Shown here: positions 27,145 to 35,935 of the stretch, piece after piece
Layout of the letters: each line of letters begins with the position of its first letter
Position numbering within the stretch: the first letter of the stretch is position 1
NCBI GenBank assembly: GCA_038227045.1
Contig: JBBRQD010000034.1
Coordinates: forward strand, 1-50,643
DNA length: 50,643 nucleotides
Origin: JANXLS01 sp038227045
Lineage (GTDB): Bacteria > Planctomycetota > SZUA-567 > H5-PLA8
Reading direction: 5' to 3'
The notes under the pieces: generated by a model
What the model was told of the DNA's origin: nothing
The model's database searches: none
What the model saw: the letters and a program-made list of their open reading frames with translations, nothing else
Program-made: the position numbers and the translations under genes

Positions 27145-27960
27145 ATGATCAAATTCTTCTGTTTGGGTATCGCGGTCGCCTTGCTTGGGGTCGCCGCGAT
27201 GTTTATTCTGAAGCCGCTGTTTCGTCCGGCGCGCGTTTTGAGCAAAGAAACTTATGTTGCGGATCCGGCATCCAATGCGCGAATAGATCACGCGGTGTTC
27301 GACGCTCTTTTGAAAAAACACGTCAAGAATGGACGTGTGGATTATGCGAAATTGAAGAACGAGCAGGATGCGTTGCGCGGCTATTTAAAAGGTATTGAAG
27401 CGCTCGATGCAAAATCGTTCAACCGTAACGAACTGCTTGCATTGTTTGTAAATGCGTACAATGCCGCTACGCTGGAGTTGATTTTGGAGCACTATCCCGG
27501 CATCGCGTCGATCAAGGATATTCCGGGGGCCAAACGGTGGGACGACAAACGCTGGACCGTGTGCGGCGAATTGCTTTCGTTGAGCGAGCTGGAACACAAC
27601 ATATTGCGCAAACGGTTTGAAGAGCCGAGAATACATTTTGCGATTAATTGCGCGTCGATCAGTTGTCCGCCGATTCGCTCCGAAGCGTACACCGGCGATG
27701 CGATCGACGCTCAATTGCAGGAACAGACGCTGACGATGAATCGCGAATTCGGCGGCGCGCAATGGGACGCCGCGACAGCGACGCTGCGGTTGTCGAAGAT
27801 TTACGATTGGTACGAAGGCGACTTCACGCGCGCGGGAGAACTGAAGGATTACGTCGCGCGGTACGCCGCGGCGGATGTGGCGGAGCAACTGAAGAAGAGA
27901 ACGAAGGTCGACATTGTGTTTCAGGAGTACAACTGGACATTGAACGACATTCAAAAATAA
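27145..27960 (+). CDS. DUF547-containing exported protein
   Basis: The 271-residue protein has an N-terminal signal or anchor (MIKFFCLGIAVALLGVAAMFIL) and a complete DUF547 domain: VDYAKLKN, ELLALFVNAYNAATLELIL, RIHFAINCASISCPPIRSEAY with two conserved Cys, and a C-terminal FQEYNWTLN. DUF547 may be related to cysteine-protease/transglutaminase folds but has no proven activity. Genes of this family are commonly found with TVP38/TMEM64 and flavoprotein genes, and both follow here. Confidence 0.88.
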   Translation: MIKFFCLGIAVALLGVAAMFILKPLFRPARVLSKETYVADPASNARIDHAVFDALLKKHVKNGRVDYAKLKNEQDALRGYLKGIEALDAKSFNRNELLALFVNAYNAATLELILEHYPGIASIKDIPGAKRWDDKRWTVCGELLSLSELEHNILRKRFEEPRIHFAINCASISCPPIRSEAYTGDAIDAQLQEQTLTMNREFGGAQWDAATATLRLSKIYDWYEGDFTRAGELKDYVARYAAADVAEQLKKRTKVDIVFQEYNWTLNDIQK

Positions 27961-28000
27961 CTGCCGAAGAATTCGGCGTTTTGTACAACAAGGAGAACGT

Positions 28001-28471
28001 ATGCGAGCATTAATAATGGTCATGGCGTTGAACGCGGTCGCGTTCATGTTCAGTGGGTTCGTCAGTGCGGCGGACAAGGGCCCCGCGAAACTCGAAGGCA
28101 CGCTGGCGCTGAGCGGTTACAGTCCCGTCGAGGCGGTTGAAACGGGAGCCGGCGTCCGCGGCGAAGCGAAGATCGCGTCGGCGTATGAGGGATTCATTTA
28201 CAACTTTCCCAATGCGGCGAGCAAGGCGAAGTTCGACGCCGCTCCCGAGAAATATGGCGTGAAACTCGAGGGCAATTGCCCGGTGGCGCTGCTGGCGGGC
28301 ACGAAGGTCAAAGGCAATCCGACGATCTTCGCCATTAACGAAAAGCGCCTGTTTCTTTTCAAGGACGCCGCAGCGAAAGCCGCGTTCGATAAAGAGCCGG
28401 CGAAGTATGCGAAGCAAGCCGATGCCGCGGCCGCCTCAGCGCCTATGAAGAAGAAGAAAGAAGGAAGTTGA
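28001..28471 (+). CDS. Secreted protein with two tandem YHS-like domains
   Basis: The 156-residue protein has a signal peptide (MRALIMVMALNAVAFMFSGFVSA) and two copies of a YHS-type unit. The first reads GYSPVEAVETG, FIYNFPNAASKAKFDAAPEKY. The second reads GNCPVALLAGTKV, AINEKRLFLFKDAAAKAAFDKEPAKY. YHS domains may bind metals; the second copy retains a Cys at the expected position. The tail is Ala/Lys-rich. AAGGAG lies six bases upstream of the start. The last base pairs overlap a TTG alternative start of the next gene. Confidence 0.82.
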   Translation: MRALIMVMALNAVAFMFSGFVSAADKGPAKLEGTLALSGYSPVEAVETGAGVRGEAKIASAYEGFIYNFPNAASKAKFDAAPEKYGVKLEGNCPVALLAGTKVKGNPTIFAINEKRLFLFKDAAAKAAFDKEPAKYAKQADAAAASAPMKKKKEGS

Positions 28472-28476
28472 ACGGC

Positions 28477-30006
28477 GTGAAAATTAAGATCGCCATACTG
28501 GCGATCGCGTCTGTAGCTGGCTGGTTTTGGATGGCCCAAATCGCGCGCGAATTCGTGTGGGGCGAAGGACACGCGGAGCGCCCGATTCTCCCGGTGATGT
28601 GGGCGCTTGGAGCAGAGTGGGCCGTCTGGGGAATCGTGGTTTGGCTCGCGACGAAAGCACCCCTTGCGCAGCGCAAATCGGTAGCCCTTTTGTGTTGCGT
28701 GGCGGGGCTGAGTTCGCAGCTATTTTTCCTGAATTCCAATCCAATCCTAGAACACGACGGCTACAGATATCTGTGGGACGGAGCTGCGCTGGATTCGGGC
28801 GTGGGTCCATACCGCTATGCGCCAAAGGAAATCGCGGACGCGCGCCTTTCCGACGAATTGGAAGATTCTAAACGCAAACTGGCGCTGCGAATTCAAAACG
28901 ATCCGGCAGCGGCGAGCACGTTGGCAAAAGTCGGCTACCCCGAGGTCAACACCATTTATCCTCCCGCGGCTCAGGCCGTTTTTTTTACGGCATTTAAAAT
29001 GGCCGGCTGGTCGTGGTCCGGCTTGAGACTCATCTTCATCGGCGCTTATTTTGCGGGAGTATTTTTGACGGCGGCGGCTTTGCGAGAAAATTGCACGGAC
29101 AATTCGATGGCTTTTCAAGCGGTGGCACTGCTTTCAATGTGTCCTCTTGCGATTAAAGAAATTGGGAGTTCCGCGCATCTCGATGCCATGCTTGTGCTGT
29201 ATTTCGGCGCCATGTTGTTTATCGTTTCGCGCGACACCATATTCACACCACTCTGGATGGCCGTTTCAGTCGGAGTTCTAATGGCGCTGGCCATTGCCAC
29301 GAAACTCTATCCATTGATCGCGATGCCTGTCGTATCCGCGTGGTTTGGGGCGCGCTATTCGTGGCGGCTCGCGGGCGTATATGTTGGAGTGGCGCTGCTC
29401 GTCACGGCGGGTTCATTCATTCCATTTCTCGCGATGGGCGAGCGAGATTTTTTTTCGGGTTTGTCCGCGTTTGGAAACACGTGGCTGCGCAATGAGAGCG
29501 TGTTCGGCATCATTCAGAGCGCGGCGACTTTTGCGTTTGGTAGCGAGACGGTCGCCAACGCGAAAATTCCGGGCGGATCGGGGCCGCTGGGCATGGTCGT
29601 GGCAAAACTCATCGCGGCTATCGCGTTGCTTGCGGTTTGCGCCGGCTGCACTTGGAATGTGCTGCGTACCGCGCGCGAGCAACCGGCGGCGTTAGTCATT
29701 TCGCGCAACCTGGCGCTCCTTTTCCTTGCCTGGTTTTTGTTACTGCCGATGGCATTTCCGTGGTATTTGTTGGGCGCGCTGCCGTTTCTGGCATGTACGC
29801 GTCTGGGCGCAATTCCGTGGGTTCTGATCGCCTGCACCGGTGTTTTTTACTATGGCGAATTTTACATCGATGGACACGATCTTCCCAAGAGCTACAGCAC
29901 GAGGCTGCTGCAAATAGAGTACGGCATTCCGCTCGCGTTCGCTCTTTCCGTGTGGGCGTCACGAACGCTCAGTAACCGCGTCGCATTGATTCGAGTAGGA
30001 AAATGA
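28477..30006 (+). CDS. GT-C-type membrane glycosyltransferase (GT87/DUF2029-like)
   Basis: The 509-residue protein has about eleven or twelve membrane helices. The first extracytoplasmic loop contains the acidic motif LEHDGYRYLWDG, and a later loop contains YPEVNTIYPPAAQAVF, typical of GT-C mannosyl- or arabinosyltransferase-like enzymes that use polyprenyl-phosphate sugars. The acceptor is unknown. I chose GTG at 28477 (AAGGAAG nine bases upstream) over TTG at 28468. Its stop overlaps the start of the following GT2 gene (ATGA), so the two glycosyltransferases are probably coupled: the GT2 enzyme may make the lipid-linked donor and this protein use it. Confidence 0.82.
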   Translation: MKIKIAILAIASVAGWFWMAQIAREFVWGEGHAERPILPVMWALGAEWAVWGIVVWLATKAPLAQRKSVALLCCVAGLSSQLFFLNSNPILEHDGYRYLWDGAALDSGVGPYRYAPKEIADARLSDELEDSKRKLALRIQNDPAAASTLAKVGYPEVNTIYPPAAQAVFFTAFKMAGWSWSGLRLIFIGAYFAGVFLTAAALRENCTDNSMAFQAVALLSMCPLAIKEIGSSAHLDAMLVLYFGAMLFIVSRDTIFTPLWMAVSVGVLMALAIATKLYPLIAMPVVSAWFGARYSWRLAGVYVGVALLVTAGSFIPFLAMGERDFFSGLSAFGNTWLRNESVFGIIQSAATFAFGSETVANAKIPGGSGPLGMVVAKLIAAIALLAVCAGCTWNVLRTAREQPAALVISRNLALLFLAWFLLLPMAFPWYLLGALPFLACTRLGAIPWVLIACTGVFYYGEFYIDGHDLPKSYSTRLLQIEYGIPLAFALSVWASRTLSNRVALIRVGK

Positions 30007-30758
30007 CGATGCGCATCGGAGTCGCGATTCCCGCGCATAACGAAGAGGAATGCGTGGCGATTTCGGTGGCGAACTGTCGCGAGGCGCTTGCGCCAATCGG
30101 CGATTTGCGCGTGATCGTCTGCGACAATGCGTCGTCCGATCGCACCGCGATTCTGGCGCGCGAAGCCGGAGCGGAAGTTGTTCGCGAAGATCGCCGCGGC
30201 TATGGCGCGGCGTGTCTCGCGGCAATCGCGTATTTGGGAGACTGGCCCGATGTCGTTTTGTTCTGCGACGCCGACGCGACGACTCCACCAGGTGACATTG
30301 CAAAAATCGCGGCGGCGATGTTGGACGAGCGAATCGATCTGTGCATCGGCGCGCGCCGCGACGTTGCGCCGGGATCGATGAGCTTCGCACAACATTTTGG
30401 CAACTGGCTGGCGACGGGGTTGATTCGAATTTTGTGGGGCCGCGCCTATTTCGATCTGGGTCCGACGCGCGCAATTCGCCGCGCGGCGTTGAGCCGCCTT
30501 GAGATGCGCGACACGACCTGGGGCTGGACCGTCGAAATGCAAATCAAGGCCGTGGTGTGCGGCATGAGCGCGGTTGAAGTCCCCGTGGCATGGCACGCGC
30601 GACCGGCCGGAAAATCGAAGATTTGCGGCACGATTTCGGGCGTCCTGCGCGCGGGATTCAAAATTTTGTGGACGGTTGGCGCGCTTTTTATCGCGACGAA
30701 ATGCGGGCGAATCAAAGCGGCGGCGACAGCACCTCACACCAAACTGGAGCACCCGTGA
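30003..30758 (+). CDS. Family 2 glycosyltransferase
   Basis: The 251-residue protein shows the GT-A fold: IGVAIPAHNEEECVAISV, VIVCDNASSDRT, and the metal-binding CDADATTPP, followed by DLCIGARRD and FDLGPTRAIRR and MRDTTWGWTVEMQIKA. This resembles dolichyl- or polyprenyl-phosphate sugar synthases and the glucosyl-3-phosphoglycerate-like subgroup, without C-terminal membrane helices of its own. It overlaps its upstream and downstream neighbours by 4 bp each. Confidence 0.9.
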   Translation: MTMRIGVAIPAHNEEECVAISVANCREALAPIGDLRVIVCDNASSDRTAILAREAGAEVVREDRRGYGAACLAAIAYLGDWPDVVLFCDADATTPPGDIAKIAAAMLDERIDLCIGARRDVAPGSMSFAQHFGNWLATGLIRILWGRAYFDLGPTRAIRRAALSRLEMRDTTWGWTVEMQIKAVVCGMSAVEVPVAWHARPAGKSKICGTISGVLRAGFKILWTVGALFIATKCGRIKAAATAPHTKLEHP

Positions 30759-31519
30759 ACATGGACGCTCATTCGGATCCACAACAAAATGTTGGTCAAA
30801 AAGGTTCGTCGCGCTGGATCATGATGTCCGCGCTTTTTGTTTTCGCGAGTATCAGTTTTCTATTTTTACCCGTGTCGGCGTGGGTCGATAAATTGCAGAG
30901 TTATATGGACGCGCTGGGCTGGGCCGGGCCGGTTGTGTTCATCGTTGTCTACGCGGTGCTGACGGTGCTGCTCGTTCCGGGAACTGCGTTGACCATCGCG
31001 TCGGGTGTGTTCTTCGGACTGTTTTATGGAACGCTTTATGCGGTGATTGGGAGCAACATCGGCGCGTTCGCCGCGTTCATGCTCGCGCGAACGTCGATGC
31101 GTCGGCGCGTCGAAGCATGGGCTCGCGACAATCCTCGATTCGATGCCATCGACGCCGCGCTCTCTCGCAGTGGTTTCAAAGTTGTCCTGCTGTTGCGATT
31201 GTCGCCGGTATTTCCGTTCTGCCTGCTCAATTATTTGTTGGGATTGACGCGTGTGCCGGCGATTCACTATGCCCTTGCCGGTGTGCTGGGTATGCTTCCC
31301 GGCACGCTTCTCTTCGTATACATTGGCTCGCTGTCGGTGAGTTTGGCCGGCGCGGCTGCCAGTGAAACGCCCGAGGTTCGACGTTTGAAAATGGCCATGA
31401 GAATCGTCGGATTTCTCGCCACCATAGTGGTGACATGGCTTGTCGGCCGAATGGCCGGCAAGGCGTTGAAAGCAGAAAACCAAACTACGGCCCTCGCGCC
31501 TCAGGACGCGGCTTCATGA
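30755..31519 (+). CDS. TVP38/TMEM64 (VTT domain) membrane protein
   Basis: The 254-residue protein has about six membrane segments and the VTT signature: GTALTIASGVFFGLFYGTLYAVIGSNIGAF, then LLLRLSPVFPFCLLNYLLGLTRV. Family members (DedA-like scramblases and YdjX/YdjZ-type proteins) move lipids or small solutes, but substrates are mostly unknown. I chose the GTG at 30755 (GGAG five bases upstream, GTGA overlap); ATG at 30761 is possible. The following flavoprotein gene starts inside its stop codon. This pairing is widespread and sometimes fused, suggesting a shared job. Confidence 0.88.
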   Translation: MNMDAHSDPQQNVGQKGSSRWIMMSALFVFASISFLFLPVSAWVDKLQSYMDALGWAGPVVFIVVYAVLTVLLVPGTALTIASGVFFGLFYGTLYAVIGSNIGAFAAFMLARTSMRRRVEAWARDNPRFDAIDAALSRSGFKVVLLLRLSPVFPFCLLNYLLGLTRVPAIHYALAGVLGMLPGTLLFVYIGSLSVSLAGAAASETPEVRRLKMAMRIVGFLATIVVTWLVGRMAGKALKAENQTTALAPQDAAS

Positions 31520-33042
31520 ACAACCATTCGAATGCTTCGAGCTTGGAGAACGATCCTCTCAACGCCGCGCTGTTTGCGAACGTGCGGCCCTCTGCGTATC
31601 GCAATCCGAAGCCGGCCACTAAATACAATCTGGTTGTGATCGGTGCGGGACCGGCCGGCTTGGTTGCGGCCGCGGGCGCCTCATCGCTCGGCGCGAAAGT
31701 CGCGCTGATTGAAAAGGATGTGATGGGGGGTGACTGCCTGTTCGCCGGATGTGTCCCATCGAAAGCCCTTATTCGGTGCGCGCGCGCGGCGGCCGATGCG
31801 GCGGCGGACGGTGAATTGGGCGTGAGCGCGTCGAAGCCGGCGGTGGACTTCGGCCGCGTGATGGAACGCATGCGCCGGTTGCGTGCGCAAATCAGCGCCA
31901 ACGATTCGGTGAAACGGTTTACGGATCTGGGTGTTGACATATTTCTCGGCGAAGGCCGTTTTGCCGGGGCGAACTGTGCCGAGGTCGGTGGCGAAGTTCT
32001 ACGATTTGCGCGCGCGTTGATTGCGACAGGTTCCGGGCCGGTGGTGCCGGGCATTCCAGGTCTTGCCGAAGTGGGATTCGATACGAATCTGTCGATCTTC
32101 GATCTGACGGAAAAACCGAAGTCGATGATCGTGCTCGGCGGCGGCGCGATCGGCTGCGAGTTGGCGCAAACGTTCCAAAGACTGGGCACACAGATTACGC
32201 TGTTGGAGTCGTTGGGGCGACTCATGCTGCGCGATGACGCGGATGCCGCCGAAGTTGTGCGCAAACGCATGGCGGCGGACGGCATCGATATTCAGTTGAA
32301 TGCGAAGGTCGTGAAAATCTCCAGGTCCGCAGACGGGCGGCGCGTTGCGACGTACGAGCAATCGGGGCAGACGCGCGAAGCGACGGGCCAGCGTATTCTG
32401 GTTGCGACGGGGCGAAAGCCGCATCTCGATTCGCTGAATCTGAACGCGGCGGGCGTGGAGTTCGATGCGTCCGGCGTCGTCACGGACGACTTTTTGAGAA
32501 CGTCGAATCCGCGCATTTACGCCGCGGGCGACGTGTGTTCAAAATTCAAATTCACTCACGCCGCCGATGCGATGGCGCGAATTGTTTTGCGCAACGCATT
32601 ATTTTTTGGTCGGGTGCGAGTCTCGAAACTGGTCATCCCATGGGCCACGTATACCGATCCCGAAGTGGCGCACGTGGGCCTGACGGCGGAGGCTGCCGAG
32701 GCGGCCGGAATTCCGTCGGACGTGGTGGCGGTTGAGATGTGCGATGTGGACCGCGCGATTCTGGATGGGCAAACCGAAGGTTTCGGAAAGCTTGTTTTGA
32801 AAAAAGGAACGGGAACGATTCTCGGCGCGACGCTGGTTGCGCCGCACGCGGGCGACATGATCGGTGAAATCGCTCTGGCGATGACGGCGAATTTGAGCGC
32901 GGGAATGCTGTCGAACACGATCCACCCGTATCCGACTGAAGGCGAAATCTGGCGCAAGCTGGGCGATAAATATAACCGCACGCGCCTCACGCCCCGCACG
33001 AAAAAAGTGCTCTCGACGCTGCTATCGATTCGCAGGAGTTAG
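31516..33042 (+). CDS. Mercuric-reductase-like pyridine nucleotide-disulfide oxidoreductase
   Basis: The 508-residue flavoprotein has an FAD-binding GAGPAGLVAAAGASSLG, the redox disulfide GGDCLFAGCVPSKAL, an NAD(P)-binding LGGGAIGCELAQTFQRLG, RIYAAGDVC and the dimer-interface HPYPTEGE with the catalytic His. It resembles MerA/dihydrolipoamide dehydrogenase but lacks the N-terminal HMA domain and the C-terminal Cys pair of true mercuric reductases (it ends TLLSIRRS), so mercury reduction is unlikely. It is coupled to the TVP38 gene by an ATGA overlap. Confidence 0.9.
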   Translation: MNNHSNASSLENDPLNAALFANVRPSAYRNPKPATKYNLVVIGAGPAGLVAAAGASSLGAKVALIEKDVMGGDCLFAGCVPSKALIRCARAAADAAADGELGVSASKPAVDFGRVMERMRRLRAQISANDSVKRFTDLGVDIFLGEGRFAGANCAEVGGEVLRFARALIATGSGPVVPGIPGLAEVGFDTNLSIFDLTEKPKSMIVLGGGAIGCELAQTFQRLGTQITLLESLGRLMLRDDADAAEVVRKRMAADGIDIQLNAKVVKISRSADGRRVATYEQSGQTREATGQRILVATGRKPHLDSLNLNAAGVEFDASGVVTDDFLRTSNPRIYAAGDVCSKFKFTHAADAMARIVLRNALFFGRVRVSKLVIPWATYTDPEVAHVGLTAEAAEAAGIPSDVVAVEMCDVDRAILDGQTEGFGKLVLKKGTGTILGATLVAPHAGDMIGEIALAMTANLSAGMLSNTIHPYPTEGEIWRKLGDKYNRTRLTPRTKKVLSTLLSIRRS

Positions 33043-33065
33043 GACTATTCCGCGCGCGACCGGTT

Positions 33066-33536
33066 TCAGCGGGTTTCAAACTGCCGGCGAATCTCCGTCA
33101 TCCGCTGTCGGTTCACGCCCAAATCGGATTTGCCGATTCTAGACGCGGATCGAAAATGAATCTGCTTGGCGTCGGGGTCGATCAAGAATTCAACATCATC
33201 GACAAAGCGAAAAAGCATGCTCGTGAATTCAGCGTGAATGTAGCAATCGTCCGACGTCACGATTTTCGTTCTTGACCAGCCGGCTACGATGGCCTTGAGC
33301 CGATTCAGCGCTTCCTCCGGCGATCCGTTGAATGAAATGGGGTCCATGTGATGCACGGGATCGGTGGCCTGCGTGGAAACACAATTTGGCGATGCGGGAC
33401 AATCCGCCAGCCGGCCGTTGGCCACTCCGAGGTTATCGGGTTTGCGAGAAAAGAAGCTCAGCGAGCTGAAGAACGCGACGGGCAGACTCAAAACCGCGAG
33501 CGCGCCGATGACGATTGCTTTTGATTTGCGAGACAC
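33066..33536 (-). CDS. DUF1499 membrane-anchored protein
   Basis: The 156-residue protein has an N-terminal signal or anchor (AIVIGALAVLSLPVAFFSSL) and the DUF1499 core: LADCPASPNCVSTQATD, a central HAEFTSMLFRFVDDVEFLID, and a C-terminal IHFRSASRIGKSDLGVNRQRMTEI. Function is unknown; the family is commonly found with oxidoreductase and envelope genes. GTG start with GAGGAG seven bases upstream. It begins 12 bp after the SelD fusion gene in the same direction, so it is probably co-expressed with it. Confidence 0.9.
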   Translation of the reverse strand: MSRKSKAIVIGALAVLSLPVAFFSSLSFFSRKPDNLGVANGRLADCPASPNCVSTQATDPVHHMDPISFNGSPEEALNRLKAIVAGWSRTKIVTSDDCYIHAEFTSMLFRFVDDVEFLIDPDAKQIHFRSASRIGKSDLGVNRQRMTEIRRQFETR

Positions 33537-33548
33537 TCGGACACTCCT

Positions 33549-35786
33549 CTATTTCTCTGAAATTTCGTCAGACCGAATGATGAGTTTTCCATCGCCCGCG
33601 ATCACGCCACCAATTTCGTCCGCTTGTGTATAGCCTGCCGCGCGCAATTGAGCCACCACTTTCGATGCCGATTCCGGGGAAACGCCGGCCAGAAGTCCGC
33701 CGGATGTTTGCGGGTCGTACAGGATTTCCGCGCCGCTCAATTCGTCGCCCTCGACTTCCCAGCGACGCAGAAGATGTCCGCGATTCGACGCGTGTAGAGA
33801 ACTGCGCACTCCCTGCGCAAAGCATTCGCGCGCGCCATCCAGAAGCGGAATTCGTGGCAGAACGATTGACGCGGACATGCCGCTGGCTTCGAGCATTTCT
33901 CCGAGGTGAACCGCCAATCCAAATCCGGTGACGTCGGTTAACGCGTGGGCGTCGTTCGCAATCAGAATTTCAGCAGCCGGACCGTTCGATTGCAGCATGG
34001 AATAGATCGCCGCGGTCACACTTTTTCCGACGGGCAACAGGCGCATGTCGGCCGCGAGAATTGTGCCCGTGCCCAACGGCTTGGTCAAAATAATCCGGTC
34101 GCCCGCGCGCAGACCTTTTTTGGTCACGAGTTTGTCTGGAGAGAGCAGGCCGTTAATGACCAGACCGACCGAGAACTCCGCGCCCTCCGACGTATGTCCG
34201 CCGATCAGCGTGGCCCCCATGGCTTTGAGTTCGCGGACCATTCCGGCCATGAGCGCGTGCAGATCGCGGCCCATCAATTCGTCGGACGCGTGCGGCAGCG
34301 TGGCGAACGCGAGCGCGGTGTCGGGTTTGCCGCCCATCGCAAAGACGTCCGATGCCGCATGTACCGCCGCGATGCGTCCGGTCAAATAAGGATCGTCGAA
34401 GAATGCTCGGAAGTGATCGATCGTTTGAACCAGTTCCTGGGTTGGCGGCAGCGAGACGACTGCGGCGTCGTCCGGCTGCGAAAGCCCTATTCGCACGCGC
34501 GGATTGGTGCCCACGTCCAGATTCGCGAGAACTTTCGATAGCACGGTTCCGCCCACTTTTCCGCCACAGCCGGCGCAGCGGATACGAGCGTTCGGATCGG
34601 TGGATTCTTTTTTCAAAGGTGGCGCCTGATGCATGGGCGCCTGTGGAATCAGGTGCGGTACGAACATATTCATGAAGCGCCGATCGATGCGGTCTTTCCA
34701 ACGCCAGACCCATTTGCCGCGCGCGGCGAGCGAATTTCGGCTCGCGATGGCGCTCCCATCACCGGTCATGAGCAGCGCGAGAAAATTGCGCTGCGGAACG
34801 TAAGGAGTCAACGCGGCACCGCTCAAATGCGCGAGAATATTTTGGGCAAGATACGGCCCTTCGCGCACCGCGTAGACGCCGGCTTTCGGAAGCTTCGGAT
34901 AGCCGTCGAGGGTGACGCAATCTCCGGCGGCGAAGATATTGTCGAAGCCCGTCGCTTGAAGCGTGGGCCGGACTTTGATGAAACCATTTTCGCATAACGC
35001 CAGGCCGCTCGCCGCCGCCAGTTTCGGTGGGGCTCCTCCGGCGGCCCAGACGAGCAGATCGAATGGCAGAACGCTGCCGTCGGACAGATGCAATTTTCCC
35101 GCTTCGACTTTCAACGCATCGACGCCAAGGCGCTGCGCGATGCCTTTTTCGGCCACCGTCTTTTGAACCAATCCGCTGGTCCAACTTCCTCGTTCGATCA
35201 GCGGCGTCTCGCTCCTGTCAACCAGGGTGACGTGACAGCCTCCATAGCGCTTTTGGAATCGATGAAAAAATCCAAACGAAAGTTCGACACCGGCCGCGCC
35301 ACCGCCGAGCACAACGACTTGCGGCGTGCGATTCATTTTCGGATTCTCGCGTTCGAGTGCCTCGATCTTCCGCATCAAATCGCCGATGGGGCGAGTCGCC
35401 AGCGCGTGTTCGCGCATTCCGGGAATGTCCGCGCCGCGGGTCGTGGAACCGACGTCGATGGAGAGAACGTCGAAGGGCAGATCGGGACGGTCGTGGAAGC
35501 GCACGACTTTTGCTTTGGGGTCGATGCCTGAGACCGCGGCCTCAATAAATCGCGCACCGGCCCAGCGCGCCAGGGGTCTGAGTTCTATCTCGAGCTCCGA
35601 CGATCGATACAATCCCGCGACGCAACCCGGAAGCATTCCGGAATAGATGGCTGTTGAATGTTCCGAAATGAGAGTCACACGGAGATCGGGCGGCCCGTTC
35701 ATCGCCAGCATTTTCACAACCTGAACGTGCGCGTGGCCACCGCCCACCAGAACCAGATCGCTGACGAATGCAGGCTGCTCAAGCAT
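33549..35786 (-). CDS. selD: NADH-dehydrogenase-like / selenide water dikinase (SelD) fusion
   Basis: The 745-residue protein fuses a pyridine nucleotide-disulfide oxidoreductase-like half (residues 1 to about 370: LVLVGGGHAHVQVVK, VVLGGGAAGVELSFG, NIFAAGDCVTL; the TIGR03169 type) to a full SelD (about 400-745). The catalytic Cys407 and Lys410 lie in CAGCGGK; the second, non-essential Cys of the Escherichia coli motif is Gly here. Metal and nucleotide-binding segments follow (QPDDAAVVS, AASDVFAMGG, IGGHTSEGAE, TDVTGFGLAVH, DPQTSGGLL). SelD makes selenophosphate from selenide and ATP. No selA, selB or selenouridine synthase is in the window, so the use of selenophosphate is open. Start 35786 has GGAG close upstream. 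Confidence 0.93.
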   Translation of the reverse strand: MLEQPAFVSDLVLVGGGHAHVQVVKMLAMNGPPDLRVTLISEHSTAIYSGMLPGCVAGLYRSSELEIELRPLARWAGARFIEAAVSGIDPKAKVVRFHDRPDLPFDVLSIDVGSTTRGADIPGMREHALATRPIGDLMRKIEALERENPKMNRTPQVVVLGGGAAGVELSFGFFHRFQKRYGGCHVTLVDRSETPLIERGSWTSGLVQKTVAEKGIAQRLGVDALKVEAGKLHLSDGSVLPFDLLVWAAGGAPPKLAAASGLALCENGFIKVRPTLQATGFDNIFAAGDCVTLDGYPKLPKAGVYAVREGPYLAQNILAHLSGAALTPYVPQRNFLALLMTGDGSAIASRNSLAARGKWVWRWKDRIDRRFMNMFVPHLIPQAPMHQAPPLKKESTDPNARIRCAGCGGKVGGTVLSKVLANLDVGTNPRVRIGLSQPDDAAVVSLPPTQELVQTIDHFRAFFDDPYLTGRIAAVHAASDVFAMGGKPDTALAFATLPHASDELMGRDLHALMAGMVRELKAMGATLIGGHTSEGAEFSVGLVINGLLSPDKLVTKKGLRAGDRIILTKPLGTGTILAADMRLLPVGKSVTAAIYSMLQSNGPAAEILIANDAHALTDVTGFGLAVHLGEMLEASGMSASIVLPRIPLLDGARECFAQGVRSSLHASNRGHLLRRWEVEGDELSGAEILYDPQTSGGLLAGVSPESASKVVAQLRAAGYTQADEIGGVIAGDGKLIIRSDEISEK

Positions 35787-35807
35787 TGGCGCTCCGTGGC
35801 AATTCCG

Positions 35808-35928
35808 CACCACGGAGGCACAGAGAACCCGGAGAACAGAATAATAAATGGTTCATGGTATTCTTCGCCAAAAGTCGATCGGTTATCCGATTCAATTCCA
35901 TCTCTGCGTTCTCTGTGACTCCGTGGTG
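35808..35928. repeat. Inverted-repeat element (CACCACGGAG family)
   Basis: A left arm at 35808-35834 (CACCACGGAGGCACAGAGAA at its start) faces a right arm at 35901-35928 whose complement begins CACCACGGAGTCACAGAGAA. The arms match over about 27 bases with a few differences; the 66-base interior is AT-rich. It lies just upstream of the SelD fusion gene. Similar sequences are common between genes in this bacterial group. Confidence 0.75.
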
Positions 35929-35935
35929 AATGGTA

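Noticed and set aside
31516..33042. Annotation as a true mercuric reductase (merA)
   Set aside because: There is no heavy-metal-associated N-terminal domain, no C-terminal Cys-Cys pair and no mer genes nearby; only the general flavoprotein disulfide motif is shared.
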